A stretch of 38,276 nucleotides of DNA, taken from assembly GCF_000243695.2 (NCBI RefSeq), contig NZ_AHMN02000022.1, forward strand, positions 152,501-190,776, read 5' to 3'. Source of the DNA: Leptospira kirschneri serovar Cynopteri str. 3522 CT (lineage in GTDB: Bacteria > Spirochaetota > Leptospiria > Leptospirales > Leptospiraceae). Below are positions 1 to 17,445 of this stretch, one piece after another (the stretch's first letter is position 1; each line of letters opens with the position of its first letter). Under the pieces are notes generated by a model. That model did no database searches and had not been told where the DNA came from. It saw nothing but the letters and a program-made list of their open reading frames with translations. Both the position numbers and the translations under genes were made by a program.

Positions 1-501
<501 letters not shown>

Positions 502-506
502 ATCAA

Positions 507-601
507 TTAGAGTCATTGAAAAAATCTGTAATCTACAAACGATTTTATTCATTTGTTTTAATGAAAAAAGGCAGAAAAAATTAATTTTTTAACAATCTTA
601 T
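507..601. repeat. Family A repeat, degenerate copy
   Basis: Begins TTAGAGTCATTGAAAAA and ends ATTAATTTTTTAACAATCTTA-like, which are diverged versions of the family A terminal inverted repeat TTAGAGTTGTTGAAAAATT. The middle is poorly conserved. Confidence 0.45.
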
Positions 602-697
602 TTTAAGTTTTAGAAAATAATAATATTATTATGCGCTTTAAATCAGTTTGTTTTTAAATGTTTTTATAGAAGTTAAATTTTTTGCAAAAAAATAAAA

Positions 698-793
698 TGT
701 AAAAATTCCATAGCGGAGATTGGCAAAACTGCCTCAATTCTCCATTTTAGTGCAATGGAAATAGATGGAGAATTAATTTTTCAACAATTCTAT
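698..793 (-). repeat. Family A repeat
   Basis: Contains CCATAGCGGAGATTGGCAAA, then a CTGCCTCAATT block, GGAAATAGATGGAGAATTAA and the right end TTTTTCAACAATTCTATTA. This matches the reverse orientation of the copy at 31531-31636 and the forward order of those at 22471, 34929 and 36671. The left end is eroded. Confidence 0.7.
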
Positions 794-959
794 TATTTTT
801 ATACGTCCGAATAATAAACATATCATTTTTATTGTTTTTTAGAATTTTGAAATAAGTTTTCAATGTATTCTTCTGATAAAATAATGAAGCGGTAAAAAAT
901 TGGAGAATATAAATAGATTATACCCTAACTTTATAATAAAATTTTCCGAAAGTATTATT

Positions 960-2255
960 ATGAACCTAAAAAATAAAAGTCATATTTTATCGAAAAAAAC
1001 GATATTGATTTCATTATTAGTATATTTTATTTTTATAATTTCGTTTTTTTCTATATACTCTCAAAATTTGAGTATAAACCAAAACTCTAAAAATGTTAAA
1101 CCGGAAAAGTTAAAAGGTTCTATCAATACGAGTCTCAATGAATTTGGGATCAGTCTTACCGATGACGGAAATATTTTGTATTTTTATTCTAAAAGACAAA
1201 ATTCAAATTATACGGACATTTATAGATCGACTCGAATAAAGGACGAATGGACACAAGGAGAAGAAATTGAGGTTTTAAATTCAAATTTTGATGATCAAAG
1301 TCCTTTTATTTTAAATAGAGAAGAAGGAATTCTTTTTTCATCCAATAGAGATGGTGCGATCGAATTTCAATTTGCAAATGGAAAAATCGGAGTTTCTAGA
1401 GATATTTATTTTTCTAAAAAAATAAATTCTTCTTGGGCAAAACCGATTCCACTTCCTAGAACCGTTAATACGGAAGAGATCGAAGAAAATCCGTTTTTAT
1501 TTAATAATAGATTGTATTTTACCCGTTACCCTTTTGGCCAAGTTTCAGAAGCGGATATTTTTGTTTCTGTTTATAAAAATAACACTTGGGAAAAGGCAAT
1601 GAGTCTTCCTAATCCGATTAACACTGTTTATTCGGAAATTGCGGCCACGATTAGTAAAGACGGAAAGACGATTTATTTTTCTTCCAATCGTCCGGGAGGT
1701 TTTGGTGGTTATGATTTGTATAAGTCTACTTTACTTGAAAACGGAAATTATTCCGAACCGATTAATCTTGGACCTGAGATTAACACCACCGGAGATGAGG
1801 CTTTTTTTCTGGAAACAAACGATGGAAAAACATTCTATTTTTGTAGAAAAGACGGACGTGATTATGATATTTATTCCGTCGTTTCTAATCCGTTTCAAGA
1901 ATTAGAAAAAGGAAAATCTATTTCTTTGGATAGTATCCATTTTTCCTTGGATTCTTATGAAATCCTAGAAAACTCTTTTTCAATTTTAGAAAGTTTGAAT
2001 TCTTATCTTAAAGAAAATTTGAACGTAAAAATCAAAATCACCGGTCATACTGATCTTAATGGAGACGCCCAGGATAATCTTATTCTCAGCCGTAATCGCG
2101 CAAATGCGGTAAAGGATTATCTAGTTAAAAAAGGAATTGATTCTGAAAGAATTATCACAGATGGAAAAGGTAGTTCGGAGCCGATTGTTCCTCTAAAAAA
2201 TCCAGAGACGGATTATAAAAATAGAAGAACCGAATTTCAACTCATCAGTCGTTAG
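960..2255 (+). CDS. OmpA-family protein with PD40 beta-propeller repeats
   Basis: Predicted envelope protein of 431 residues. After a basic N-terminus and hydrophobic stretch ([20 protein letters not shown]), a signal-peptidase site is plausible near S-Q-N. The middle (about residues 55-310) carries several WD40-like PD40 strands, for example [20 protein letters not shown] and the later [20 protein letters not shown]. The last ~105 residues are an OmpA C-terminal peptidoglycan-binding domain: [19 protein letters not shown] with the conserved Asp, then [15 protein letters not shown] and a terminal NRRTEF. The protein probably links a propeller to peptidoglycan in the periplasm. The ATG at 960 is chosen because it puts the signal peptide at the start; a TTG at 900 in the same frame would add 20 residues. 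It is followed 62 bp later by a solute-binding protein gene. Confidence 0.85.
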   Translation: MNLKNKSHILSKKTILISLLVYFIFIISFFSIYSQNLSINQNSKNVKPEKLKGSINTSLNEFGISLTDDGNILYFYSKRQNSNYTDIYRSTRIKDEWTQGEEIEVLNSNFDDQSPFILNREEGILFSSNRDGAIEFQFANGKIGVSRDIYFSKKINSSWAKPIPLPRTVNTEEIEENPFLFNNRLYFTRYPFGQVSEADIFVSVYKNNTWEKAMSLPNPINTVYSEIAATISKDGKTIYFSSNRPGGFGGYDLYKSTLLENGNYSEPINLGPEINTTGDEAFFLETNDGKTFYFCRKDGRDYDIYSVVSNPFQELEKGKSISLDSIHFSLDSYEILENSFSILESLNSYLKENLNVKIKITGHTDLNGDAQDNLILSRNRANAVKDYLVKKGIDSERIITDGKGSSEPIVPLKNPETDYKNRRTEFQLISR

Positions 2256-2317
2256 AAATTACGATTTTGATTTAAAATGCTCTGGAAAAAAACAAGGAGC
2301 GACTTATTCTTTGTTTC

Positions 2318-3166
2318 ATGTTCGAGAAGAATTTTTTTTGTCTACTTTTGATTTTTGTTTTTTCGAGCGGTTTATTTTCTCAGTCGGAATATTCCGGTTC
2401 CAGATTGGAGAAGATTCTTTCTAAAAAAGAACTTATAGTAGGCGTTAATAAACAATACGAACCGTTTTATATCGAAAATCCAAAAGATGGTTATCCAGGT
2501 ATCGATGCGGAGTTGGCAAAACTCTATGCGGATTATCTTGGTGTTTCTTTAAAACTAATTCCGATGAAAACGTTTAGACAATTTTCCGAAGATATTCGAG
2601 TGGGTAAGATCGATCTTGCTTTGGCCGGGATTTCCACGGATTTAAATCGAGGTAAACAAGTTACTTTTTCGGATCCTTATCTTGTTACAACTCCGGCGGG
2701 ACTTGTGAGTAAAAAAATTCTTCCTCCCGAGCCAGAAGGAAACATTGTCACTTCCAGAAGATTTATTAGTCTGAATGATCTTTTTACTCTAAGCGGATTG
2801 GTGAGTTTTTCTGTAAGATCCAATACTACCAATCATATTTATCTCCAAAAGAAATTTTCTAAACTTCCGATTTACAGTTATCTTTCGGATTCGATTGCGA
2901 TCGATAATCTTATCAGTAATAATGTAACTTGTTTTGTCGCGGATAGTTTTTTCATTCTTACTTTACTTCAAAAAAATCCGTCTCTAAGAGCAAACTATCT
3001 TCCACTTTTAGGAACCGTTCAAGAGGAAAATATCAGCGCTGCTCTTCCACAGAACGATTTGATTTTTGCGGATAATTTAAATTTCTTTATTAAAGAATTG
3101 AAACGAACGGGTGTTTTAGACGATTTAAGAAACCGATATTTTAATCAGAACAACTGGGTAAAATGA
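2318..3166 (+). CDS. Periplasmic solute-binding protein, family 3 (amino-acid type)
   Basis: The 282-residue product begins with a clear signal peptide ([22 protein letters not shown]), cleaved near FSQ-S. The rest is one SBP_bac_3 domain: [16 protein letters not shown] opens it, followed by [41 protein letters not shown] and a C-terminal [15 protein letters not shown]. Such proteins bind amino acids or similar small polar ligands for ABC import, or act as sensors. No ABC permease or ATPase gene is adjacent; instead a barrel protein gene starts 3 bp after the stop, so the two are surely co-transcribed. An AAGGAG lies 18 bp ahead of the ATG, rather far, so the start is moderately certain. The ligand cannot be told from sequence alone. 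Confidence 0.85.
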   Translation: MFEKNFFCLLLIFVFSSGLFSQSEYSGSRLEKILSKKELIVGVNKQYEPFYIENPKDGYPGIDAELAKLYADYLGVSLKLIPMKTFRQFSEDIRVGKIDLALAGISTDLNRGKQVTFSDPYLVTTPAGLVSKKILPPEPEGNIVTSRRFISLNDLFTLSGLVSFSVRSNTTNHIYLQKKFSKLPIYSYLSDSIAIDNLISNNVTCFVADSFFILTLLQKNPSLRANYLPLLGTVQEENISAALPQNDLIFADNLNFFIKELKRTGVLDDLRNRYFNQNNWVK

Positions 3167-3169
3167 TCC

Positions 3170-4735
<1,566 letters not shown>

Positions 4736-5068
4736 ATTTACTTGTTTGTCTTGAAGTTTTAAATACATAATAAATTTTGAATATTTCTTTCAATTTTATT
4801 TGAGAAAATGTTTTTAAAATATTTCGATTAAATTTTTATTACTCGGCCGTATAAAAATAACGGTCGATTTTACCCAGTTTCAAAAATTGTGTTTAACGCG
4901 AAGTTGTTGGCTTTTTTGGAGGAAATTTCACATTTTAACTTTTAAAGTTAGCTCGTTATATTATTGCTCGAATAACAATTAACGTGAATTTGGCGTAAAA
5001 AAGAATTTTTTAAAAGTAAGAGTTTCTACATTTTCAAAATGAACGAGAAGTTAAACTTTCAAATCCAT
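4736..5068. other. Intergenic region between convergent genes
   Basis: About 330 bp with no gene. It contains CGGCCGTATAAAAAT at 4844-4858, a motif shared with 24075-24092 in inverse orientation, and a lone family B end (TTAACGTGAATTTGGCGTAA, 4979-4998). No clear terminator hairpin is seen for either flanking gene. Confidence 0.5.
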
Positions 5069-5654
<586 letters not shown>

Positions 5655-5662
<8 letters not shown>

Positions 5663-6002
5663 ATTTTCCGCCGAACATTTTGGAAATTTCTGAAAAATCC
5701 AAACCGCCGGATGCTGATTGAAATTCGTATGCGGTGGCTTCTTTTGCTTTTTTGAGAGCGTCGTTTGTTGCGGCCATGACTAAGTCTTCCAACATTTTAT
5801 TATCATCAGCGTCGAAGAGCTGTTTGTTGATAAATACATTTGTGATTTGACCTTCTCCGCTTGCCGTAACAGTCACCATCCCAGCGCCTGCGTCTCCAAC
5901 AACTCGAATCAAAGCGATTCGTTTTTTTACTTCTTCCATCTTTTCACGGAAAGAGCCCATGTTGGAGAGAATCTCCGAAAAATTTTTTATCTTATCAAAC
6001 AT
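5655..6002 (-). CDS. ybaB: YbaB/EbfC family nucleoid-associated protein
   Basis: A 115-residue protein of the YbaB/EbfC family, which forms dimers that bind DNA and is nearly always encoded between dnaX and recR, as here. The family signature is visible: [33 protein letters not shown] core (residues ~35-63), then [18 protein letters not shown]. The N-terminal helix ([20 protein letters not shown]) is the usual coiled segment. It overlaps recR by 8 bp and starts 4 bp after the dnaX stop. The cellular role in Leptospira is not known from sequence. Confidence 0.95.
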
Positions 6003-6006
6003 AATA

Positions 6007-7449
<1,443 letters not shown>

Positions 7450-7458
7450 AATATGAAA

Positions 7459-7546
<88 letters not shown>

Positions 7547-7578
7547 AGCTTTCAGGAATTCCGTCGAAATGTTTTACG

Positions 7579-8184
7579 TCAATTGAATTTCTTTCTTCTG
7601 GCTTTGAAAAACGATTTGAAAGCATTTTTGGAAATTTCAGCTGGAATACAAAAGAGTTCCGGAAAAAAATTTCGGGAATAGATCATTTCTATACTCAGAG
7701 AAGAAATTCCTTCTCCTTGTTTTGCCGGTAAAAGATAAATCACTTTCGGAATTCTAGAAAGAAGAATAGTACCTGCACACATCAAACATGGTTCCAAAGA
7801 TGTAATGAGCATACAATCCATAAGATAACGAGTTTTTAATTTTTCTTTTGCCTTTCGAATACAAAGAATCTCGCTATGAAAATAAGAGTCTGATTTTTTT
7901 TCTACTTCGTTGAAAGTTTCTGAGATCAACTCTTCTTTATGATAAATTCTAGTAAAGCTTGGAATCTCTTCATTTTCTTGTAAGACTAAATTCTCAAGTC
8001 TATTTAAGAAATCTGATAAAATCGTATTATCAATTTTAATGATTGAATCTTCTCTCGTGGATGGTTGGAAATTTATAGAATCTGATTTTATGTTTTTACT
8101 GATTAAGAATTCAGTTTTGACTTTTTTTTGATCCGAGCCTGATTTCTTTCCAGATGAATTCTGATTATTTGAAGATTTGCTCAT
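7579..8184 (-). CDS. tadA: tRNA-specific adenosine deaminase (TadA-type), with N-terminal extension
   Basis: Cytidine/deoxycytidylate-deaminase fold. The zinc and catalytic motifs are HSE (His103, Glu105; most TadA have HAE) and PCLMC (Pro132, Cys133, Cys136), followed by [21 protein letters not shown]. TadA converts A34 to inosine in tRNA-Arg(ACG). The first ~45 residues are polar and Lys/Ser-rich and make the protein 201 residues, longer than the usual ~160; the segment normally bearing the first TadA helix is hard to align. Position upstream of dnaX-ybaB-recR matches the order in many bacteria and supports tadA over a generic nucleoside deaminase. Confidence 0.85.
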   Translation of the reverse strand: MSKSSNNQNSSGKKSGSDQKKVKTEFLISKNIKSDSINFQPSTREDSIIKIDNTILSDFLNRLENLVLQENEEIPSFTRIYHKEELISETFNEVEKKSDSYFHSEILCIRKAKEKLKTRYLMDCMLITSLEPCLMCAGTILLSRIPKVIYLLPAKQGEGISSLSIEMIYSRNFFPELFCIPAEISKNAFKSFFKARRKKFN

Positions 8185-8794
8185 GTAATTTTAATTTGTT
8201 ATACGTGCAATTTATTGTAACTATAGTATTTAAAAAAATTCAAAATGATTTCTTTTAATGTTTCGAGACAGATTCTTAAATAGGACATAAAATCTGACTA
8301 AACTTTCAGTTCTTATCAACAGATTGATGAATGGAACTAAAAACAAAGTTTTTTAATATTTCAATTTATCATAGAACTAGAACGCGATCTGTCGAACGAC
8401 TTGCAAAGCGTTCGTAGAAGCGACGGTTTTAGTTTGAAAGAGCTTCTGCTGAATTCTTTCGCATTAAAATAAAAATTTTACTCTAGGCTTATTATAAAAT
8501 CTTAAATTGAAAAACATTACTTTAAAATAATGTTTCTTTTTATGGAGTTTTTAAATAAAATTTTTAGAAATTGTCAAAATCTTTTTGCTCTTGGCTCGCT
8601 TTTTAAATTTTAAATAAACTTGTTTTTAATCAATGCTACAAGTTTCAAATACTTAGATATAAATTTACATTATAGGTCATTCCGTAAACACCGTATAATA
8701 AATTTCCCCGGTCTAAAAAATTCCAAACCCTACTTGATTGTAGTCTTTTAAAAATACAGTTTTAAGTATTTTATAAAATTCTTAAATATAGAGC
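8185..8794. other. Long intergenic region with family B remnant
   Basis: About 610 bp of AT-rich DNA without a gene. It includes a family B fragment (8379-8467). No tRNA, SRP RNA or other structured RNA signature was recognised. Confidence 0.5.
8379..8467 (+). repeat. Family B repeat, partial
   Basis: TAGAACGCGATCTGTCGAAC at 8379 matches the internal block at 35145-35165 and 37165-37178. The copy continues through AGAAGCGACGG and ends near CGCATTAAAATAA, a decayed form of the family end. Confidence 0.55.
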
Positions 8795-9010
8795 TTAACT
8801 TTTAACTTCGTTTTCGGCTTCTATAACTGCTTCTTTAATTTCATCATAAAGTTCTGGTGGAATTGCGATTCCTTTTTGAGTAGGTTTTTTTTCTCCGTCT
8901 TTATCCGTGTACCAAATCCTAAGATTGAGATATTTGGTTCCCTTATACTCGGATACTTCTACGCGAATCACTTCGCCTCGGCCTTTATCCACATCGCGAA
9001 TCACACCCAT
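8795..9010 (-). CDS. PC4/Sub1-like single-stranded-DNA-binding protein
   Basis: A 71-residue protein resembling the transcriptional coactivator PC4 core: a curved sheet ([23 protein letters not shown]) followed by [22 protein letters not shown], the K-GI-L-P/heel-helix pattern of that fold. Bacterial PC4-like proteins bind single-stranded DNA or RNA; their role in Leptospira is not known. A strong AGGAG with suitable spacing precedes the ATG. It is monocistronic between long gaps. Confidence is good for the fold and low for function. Confidence 0.75.
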   Translation of the reverse strand: MGVIRDVDKGRGEVIRVEVSEYKGTKYLNLRIWYTDKDGEKKPTQKGIAIPPELYDEIKEAVIEAENEVKS

Positions 9011-9197
9011 TTATATTTCTCCTATTTAGGTCTAAACCGTCTCAGAGTTTAAATTTTTCACTGAGAAAAAACGGCACAATTTAAAAATTTAGACGTTAAT
9101 ACAATTTTACTCAGAACTATTTAACAGAACATTTAAATTTTACATTCAAATAGTTTTACAGTAAAAATTTAAAACACTCTATTTGTAAAAATCAATA

Positions 9198-9294
9198 ATA
9201 GGTTGTTGAAAAATGAATTCTCCATCTTTTTCTATTTTATGGAAACGGTTGATTTGAAGCAGTTTTGTTAATTGCCACTTTTAACAACTCTAAT
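9198..9294 (+). repeat. Family A repeat
   Basis: Left end ATAGGTTGTTGAAAAATGAA, middle GGAAACGGTTGATTTGAAGC and AGTTTTGTTAATTGCCACTT, right end TTAACAACTCTAATA. Same orientation as the copies at 14332 and 31531. Confidence 0.8.
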
Positions 9295-9550
9295 AGCAAT
9301 ATAATTTTCATCTATTCGTTTTTTATGATGTTCTTTTCTGACTCTATTGTTAACTTCTAGAAAATTACATATCGTTAATTTTAATACGAATCCCTGGTTT
9401 TAAGTTCGATGTTTTAAATTATTTTATAGTTTCAAGTAAACTATTTATAATAGAACTTCTGAAATTCTATTTAGATTTTATTTTAAAGTTCATGTTACTC
9501 TAGCGCGAGTTTGGTAGAGGAATTAATTTTTCCATACTCACATTAAAATA

Positions 9551-9585
9551 AAAAAACCGAAGGTTATAAATTTCCTTCGGTTTTT
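9551..9585 (-). terminator. Intrinsic terminator after ferredoxin reductase gene
   Basis: AAAAAACCGAAGG (9551-9563), a 10-nt AT loop, then CCTTCGGTTTTT (9574-9585). It ends 24 bp beyond the stop of the minus-strand reductase gene; A and T tracts on both sides would let it work in either direction. Confidence 0.88.
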
Positions 9586-9609
9586 GATGTAGATAAAAAT
9601 TAAAGAAAA

Positions 9610-10542
<933 letters not shown>

Positions 10543-10757
10543 GAGCGAATACAATTCCTAAAAATGAAGAGTTTTTCCAAATTTCCTACATAGTTTTCGG
10601 AGAGAGCATTTCGTCAAACGGGATATTTAGAGTGTATTCACGGTAAAGTTGTAGTTCTTATAACTTGATAACTTTTCAAGGAGATCATTCTCTTTTTTTG
10701 AATGACGATCTAACTTGCTCGTTTCTCCGTGTATCCACAAAATTAAACGAGGGAAAT

Positions 10758-11816
10758 ATGCCCCAAATTAAGCTATCAGAGTTAGCAGAACAAATCAACG
10801 GATCTAAAATTGCAAATACTCAAATTCCGGACGATGTGATAGTAGATAAAATTGTCACCCTATCTCCGGGAGAAAAAAATTCTTTAAGTTTTCTTTCTCA
10901 TAAGAAAATGTTAAGCGAAGCCAAAAAAACTTTTTCCAGTGTGATACTAACCACCGAAGAATTTGCAAAAGAATTATCTATTCCTTGTCTTGTAGTTTCC
11001 AATCCGGAACTCAGCCTTGCAGAAATTTTAAATCTTCTTTATCCACCTTATGTTCCTTCGGGAAAAATTTCCTCCTCGGCTATCATCCATCCTACTGCAA
11101 AGTTAGGTGCCGGAGTAACCATCGGAGAGTTTGTAGTAGTTGGAGAAAATTCTGTAATTGGGGCAAACACTTATCTGGAAGACGGCGTTAAAATTTCTAG
11201 GAACGTAATCATCGGAGAAAATTCTCACATTGGTCCGAACTCTTCGATTCAATACGGGGTGATCATTGGAAAAAGGTTTATCTGTTCCGGAAATTGTTCG
11301 ATTGGTGGAGACGGTTTTAAGTTTGTTACCGAAAAAGGTAAACATCATAAGATTCCTCAAGTAGGAGGAGTAAGAATCGGCGACGACGTGGAAATCGGTT
11401 CTTTATGTACGATTGATCGGGGTGGTTTGGAAGATACGATCATTGGAGACGGTTGCAAATTTGATAATATGGTTCACGTTGCACACAATTGTATCCTTGG
11501 AAAAAATATAATCATCGCGGGTCAAAGTGGTGTTGCGGGTAGTACTATTGTGGAAGACGATGTGATCATAGGCGGCGCTTGTGCTGTTTCGGATCATCTT
11601 CATGTTCCTGCAGGAACAATTCTTGCCGGAGGAAGTTCCTTGAGAAATTCTCCTAAGAAAAAGGAAATTTTTGTAGGTTGGGACTATGGTTTAACATTTG
11701 CTGAATTCCAAAAAGTTCGTGTGAATATTCATAATTTGGTGAATTTTCAGAAATGGGCCAAAAGAATCAAAGAACTGGAAAAACATGCTGGAATTAAAAT
11801 TGAAGAAAAGGATTGA
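10758..11816 (+). CDS. lpxD: UDP-3-O-acylglucosamine N-acyltransferase
   Basis: Adds the amide-linked hydroxy-acyl chain in lipid A synthesis. The 352-residue product has an N-terminal uridine-binding domain (~1-110: [17 protein letters not shown]) and a left-handed beta-helix of hexapeptide repeats (~115-300: [20 protein letters not shown] onward). The catalytic His is in [12 protein letters not shown], and [16 protein letters not shown] follows. The start is the ATG at 10758 behind GAGGGAAAT; the frame is open further upstream but that part lacks an RBS. A small gene follows after 60 bp. Leptospires may carry more than one lpxD, and I cannot say which paralogue this is. Confidence 0.93.
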   Translation: MPQIKLSELAEQINGSKIANTQIPDDVIVDKIVTLSPGEKNSLSFLSHKKMLSEAKKTFSSVILTTEEFAKELSIPCLVVSNPELSLAEILNLLYPPYVPSGKISSSAIIHPTAKLGAGVTIGEFVVVGENSVIGANTYLEDGVKISRNVIIGENSHIGPNSSIQYGVIIGKRFICSGNCSIGGDGFKFVTEKGKHHKIPQVGGVRIGDDVEIGSLCTIDRGGLEDTIIGDGCKFDNMVHVAHNCILGKNIIIAGQSGVAGSTIVEDDVIIGGACAVSDHLHVPAGTILAGGSSLRNSPKKKEIFVGWDYGLTFAEFQKVRVNIHNLVNFQKWAKRIKELEKHAGIKIEEKD

Positions 11817-11871
11817 GCTTGACATTGCTTTAATTCGATAGACATTCTTTTCTTCACACACTTTTGGAGGA

Positions 11872-12074
<203 letters not shown>

Positions 12075-12093
12075 AATCCGATTCAAATCTATC

Positions 12094-12126
12094 TAAAATC
12101 GGTTCTGTTTCAAGAACCGATTTTTT
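12094..12126 (+). terminator. Intrinsic terminator after lpxD/small gene
   Basis: AAAATCGGTTCT (12095-12106), loop GTTTCA, AGAACCGATTTTTT (12113-12126), followed by more T. This is a perfect 12-bp stem with T tract, 20 bp after the small gene stop. Confidence 0.9.
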
Positions 12127-12139
12127 GTTTTTGTTGAAC

Positions 12140-12290
<151 letters not shown>

Positions 12291-12297
<7 letters not shown>

Positions 12298-13691
12298 TCA
12301 ACGCATAGAATCCCAAAGTTTATTGTTACAGTAGTAGAAGTAAATTTATGGACGTTATGCCAACAGGCTTCAGTTAAGAGAGAAATGGCGCTGCTTGTAG
12401 TGGCTTTTGCACTTCCAAATCTTCCCTCGTTACCGTTTCCTTCCCAACCGGATGTATCCGTTGTTAAACCAAATCTGGGAACATCGTGACACATTTCACC
12501 ATAAGTAGCTACAGTTCTCCAATCACTGTATAAGCCTGTCCAAATGTATGCATTGAAAGATCCTTCGAATGAATTGGTTAGATTTCCTTTTGAAAAGTCA
12601 AATAGTCCTGTGGAATTAGTAGTCATTACTTTAGTGATTCCATCGGCTCTTCTATATTCCGTGTTTGGCTTAAAGACCCAATCGATTTGACCATCTCCTA
12701 CATTTGGATTAACTGTGGCTTGTCTTCTAGTAGGAGCTACTAACATCGCTTTGTAAGGTCCAGTACCTGCAATGGATGTTGGAATATTTGCCTGACAATA
12801 TGCGTCTGCGCCGCTAACTCCACCCCAGTCTCCGTTATGCGCTGTTGGAGTAACGAATAGGAATTTATAGTTTCTTTGCACCTTTTGACCTACGCATAAG
12901 ATGCTTAAAGGAGCCGCAGGTCCTTGACTAGTAACTCCTGCGGTACTATCACAGGTTGCAAAATTGTCGAAGATCGAATGTGAGTTTATCATATTCGCAA
13001 CTCCGAATGTACCTGCATAAACAATATTAGCGTATTCGCCAATGTCAAAATACCATCCTATACAATTTCCCTGGTCAGTTCTAACGTTAACACCACGAGT
13101 AGTCCAGTCCGGATTGAGTCCTGTCCAAATATTAACAAAGGTGGAGGTAAATGGGTTTGTTAAATTTTCGTTCGTAAAATCAAATAAACCAACGGAATTA
13201 GTAGTCATTACTTTTGTAACTCCGTCAGTTCTTCTATATTCTGTATTCGGTTTAAAAATCCAATCCTCTTGTCCGTCCCCGACATTCGGCGTAACGGTAG
13301 CTACTCTTTTATATAAATTCGTTCCTAAGTTATTTGCTAATAAAGCCTTATAAGGGGCTCCTGCCGCTGCAAAAGGACCTGCTGGAATATTCGCATTACA
13401 ATATTCATCTGCCGTACTGATTCCATAGGAAAATCCACCATTATGAAAACCAGGCGCTACAAATAAGGTTCCAAATTCTTCTAAAAGCGCAGAAGAACTA
13501 TGAAGGCTGGGGTTTAATAAATTGAGAATTTCGTTTTTAGTTGAATCTGTTAAAAGTGGTAAATTGGAATCTAAACCTTCCGAATTACATGCTAAAAGCA
13601 TATAAGAAAAAATCAGAAAGAATGGAATTTTTTTAAGTAAAGACATATTCTCTTGTTTTGAATTCTTATTTAGAGTACTTTGATTGTACAT
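12291..13691 (-). CDS. Lipoprotein with two DUF1554 domains
   Basis: Predicted 466-residue surface or periplasmic lipoprotein. Lipobox MLLAC with Cys35 after a hydrophobic stretch. An N-terminal segment of ~35 mature residues is followed by two tandem domains of ~165-190 residues, which share FVxPxxHNGxxxGxxxADxYC, YKAxL, NVGDGQxDWxFKPNTEYRR and VTKVMTTNS-GLFDF. Cysteines recur in equivalent places. DUF1554 is essentially a Leptospira domain of unknown function. The start at 13691 is chosen because TAGGAG lies 8 bp upstream; a second ATG at 13646 would begin closer to the signal peptide but has a weaker RBS. A perfect 20-bp palindrome lies 46 bp upstream. A short peptide-like family B remnant abuts its 3' end. 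Confidence 0.88.
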
Positions 13692-13737
13692 GATTGTAAC
13701 TCCTATTTAGCTAAAATTTAATATTTGTTAGGTGATA

Positions 13738-13757
13738 AAAAGTATGTACATACTTTT
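13738..13757. promoter_or_regulatory. 20-bp perfect palindrome upstream of DUF1554 gene
   Basis: AAAAGTATGTACATACTTTT, perfectly symmetric about GTAC, 46 bp upstream of the minus-strand start at 13691. The position suits an operator over a promoter or an early-transcript hairpin. Which regulator binds cannot be told. Confidence 0.6.
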
Positions 13758-14331
13758 GTAAAACTTTTAGATCTCTGGGTTTGTTTTACTGATTTCTATA
13801 GAATAAGCATCATGAATTTTAAAATGAATTCCCAGTCTAAAAACAGACTTTTGTACACCTTATTGTAATAGCTTTGGGTAATAAAAACCATCGCTGAAAA
13901 ATGACGTTAATCAGCTTAGAGACCATACCATTAATTCTATAAAACGAATTCTAATATAAAAAACATATAAATTGTATTTGAGAATGTATAAATATCATTA
14001 TATTACAAGTGTCGCATTTATCTATGGATGTTTTATTTTTTACAAAAAATGACTTTATTTTTACAACCTCGTGGCAAACTTATTTTACAGCATATAAACA
14101 GACAATCATTAAATTAAGAATGTCATTTGAAATTGTTTAGATTAAATATTTTATCTAACGATTATTAGGTGAATATTCGTTACTTTTAAATGAAAAAGTG
14201 AGCGTCACTTTGCATAAATTTTGAGTTATATTATAATAATATAAATTTCTTTGATATTTAGGACAAAATCTTTTGTATTCTGAATGGCTTTAAAGTCAAA
14301 TAAACGGCAAAGAAATAGTTTGCACTTCAAT

Positions 14332-14432
14332 AATAGAGTTGTTGAAAAATAAATACTTCCATCTGCTTTATGAAAACGGTTGATTAAAACAGTTTTATTA
14401 ATTACTACTATGAAATATTTCAACAGATTTAT
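14332..14432 (+). repeat. Family A repeat
   Basis: Left end AATAGAGTTGTTGAAAAATA, middle GAAAACGGTTGATTAAAACA and GTTTTATTAATTACTACTAT, right end ATTTCAACAGATTTATTA. Confidence 0.8.
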
Positions 14433-14449
14433 TATGAATTCAAAGCAAG

Positions 14450-14670
14450 AAAACCGAGGCGAATAAAAAATTCAGTGTAACACTCTCTGAGTGCCTCTCT
14501 AAGGATCGACATTTCAGGGAGCGATGCATTGAGTTCAGGATTGAGACGCTGAGTTTTAAAGAGTGTTCTACTGAGCCTCAATCAGTTTCGAGTTGGAAGA
14601 TGCCAAACTTACTTAAAACGATACTTTGAGATAAATATTTAGGTACTCAATTTGATAGAAATGAGTAATG
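14450..14670 (+). repeat. Family B-like repeat with shared 3' block
   Basis: Begins with CCGAGGCGAATAAAAAATTC, similar to 30658-30675 (GGGGCGAATAAAAAACTC), and continues through CTCTCTAAGGATCG. The 3' block GAGCCTCAATCAGTTT...AACTTACTTAAAAC...ATGAGTAATG (14570-14670) recurs at 22604-22688 and 37458-37555. Confidence 0.5.
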
Positions 14671-14709
14671 ATCAACTGTTAAGGTGGTAATCATTTTTAA
14701 GTTTTGTGA

Positions 14710-14855
14710 TAGTTCCCACAACTTTAGGAAATTGGAATATTTTGTATATCAAACTAGTGTAGGAACTACCATAGATTTTGTACTTTTTTAAAAGTAGTAG
14801 TTCCCACAAATTAAGAATTCGTTTATAAAACCGTGATTTGCAGTAGTTCCCGTAG
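14710..14855. repeat. Family C cluster 1 (GTAGTTCC words)
   Basis: Four copies of the word: TAGTTCCCACA (14710-14720), inverted GTAGGAACTACC (14759-14770), GTAGTTCCCACA (14797-14808) and GTAGTTCCCGTAG (14843-14855). Spacings are about 37-49 bp. It lies between a family B-like element and tRNA-Gly. Confidence 0.7.
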
Positions 14856-15019
14856 ATTAAGTCTCATTGTAAATGTATCACTTTTAATTCAATTTATGTA
14901 TGAGTTTCTCGACTTAGAAAATTTTTCTGAATTCTATAAAATTAAATATTATCAATTTTTATTACAAAATGCTGTTGGAATATAAAGTATTGAGTACTTT
15001 ATTATATTTGAAGAAGAGT

Positions 15020-15093
<74 letters not shown>

Positions 15094-15127
15094 GATTCGT
15101 GCAAAAATCATTTTTTTGTGGTTAGGG

Positions 15128-15167
<40 letters not shown>

Positions 15168-15168
15168 G

Positions 15169-16713
<1,545 letters not shown>

Positions 16714-16714
16714 C

Positions 16715-17040
<326 letters not shown>

Positions 17041-17044
<4 letters not shown>

Positions 17045-17427
17045 TCGCTTTTTAATCGAATTACTGAAAATCCTAAAAAAGCCCACGCGATTAAAAATGA
17101 AATTCCGCCGATTGGTGTAATCGCTCCTAAAATTTTGATTCCGGTAACTGACAATACATATAAAGATCCGGAAAATATTAGAATTCCTGCAAGAAATAGA
17201 ATCGAAGAAATCCAAACAAATACATTGTTATTTAAATGGCCGGTCAAAGCTAAAATTAAAGGTGGAATGCTGTGAATCAAGTGATACCGATTTCCGGTTT
17301 CGTAGATCGATAACATTTCTGGACTTAGAATTGATTTTAGCCCGTGTGCTCCAAAGGCTCCTAAAGCCACTCCTAGAAATCCGAATAAAGACGAAAGTAT
17401 AAGAATTGTTTTTTGTTTTATTGTCAT
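17041..17427 (-). CDS. DUF423 family inner-membrane protein
   Basis: A 128-residue protein with four hydrophobic segments (about 8-30, 50-62, 66-92, 98-122). The start FGFLGVALGAFGAHGLK is the DUF423 signature (LG-x-x-x-VALGAFGAHGLK), and YHLIHSIPPLILALTGHL and GIKILGAITPIGGISFLIAW also match. This is the small membrane protein typified by E. coli YgdD; function unknown. It follows the lipoprotein gene after 18 bp on the same strand and overlaps the convergent FliG-like gene by 4 bp. Confidence 0.9.
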
Positions 17428-17445
17428 AAGTTTAATGGAATCGAT

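Larger units (their letters stand above)
502..959. other. AT-rich intergenic region with two family A repeats
   Basis: No convincing coding frame. It holds one degenerate family A copy (507-601) and a better one (about 698-793). A short motif TTTTTATACGTCCGAATAA at 796-814 has near-identical relatives at 4839-4858 (inverted) and 24075-24092. The promoter of the OmpA-domain gene should lie in its last 100 bp, but I cannot pick it out with confidence. Confidence 0.6.
9011..9609. other. Intergenic region with family A repeat and terminator
   Basis: About 600 bp with no gene. It holds the leader of the PC4-like gene (near 9011-9100, with CTGAG words on both sides of a short stem), a family A copy (9198-9294), a small family B-like fragment (GCGAGTTTGGTAGAGG...ACTCACATTAAAAT, 9499-9547) and the terminator at 9551-9585. 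Confidence 0.55.

Noticed and set aside
14226..14423. 65-codon minus frame at the family A copy
   Set aside because: Its start lies within the repeat and its residues are AT-driven; no RBS.
14710..14855. CRISPR array in family C clusters
   Set aside because: The repeated word is only ~12 bp, appears in both orientations, spacing is irregular and there are no cas genes in the window.
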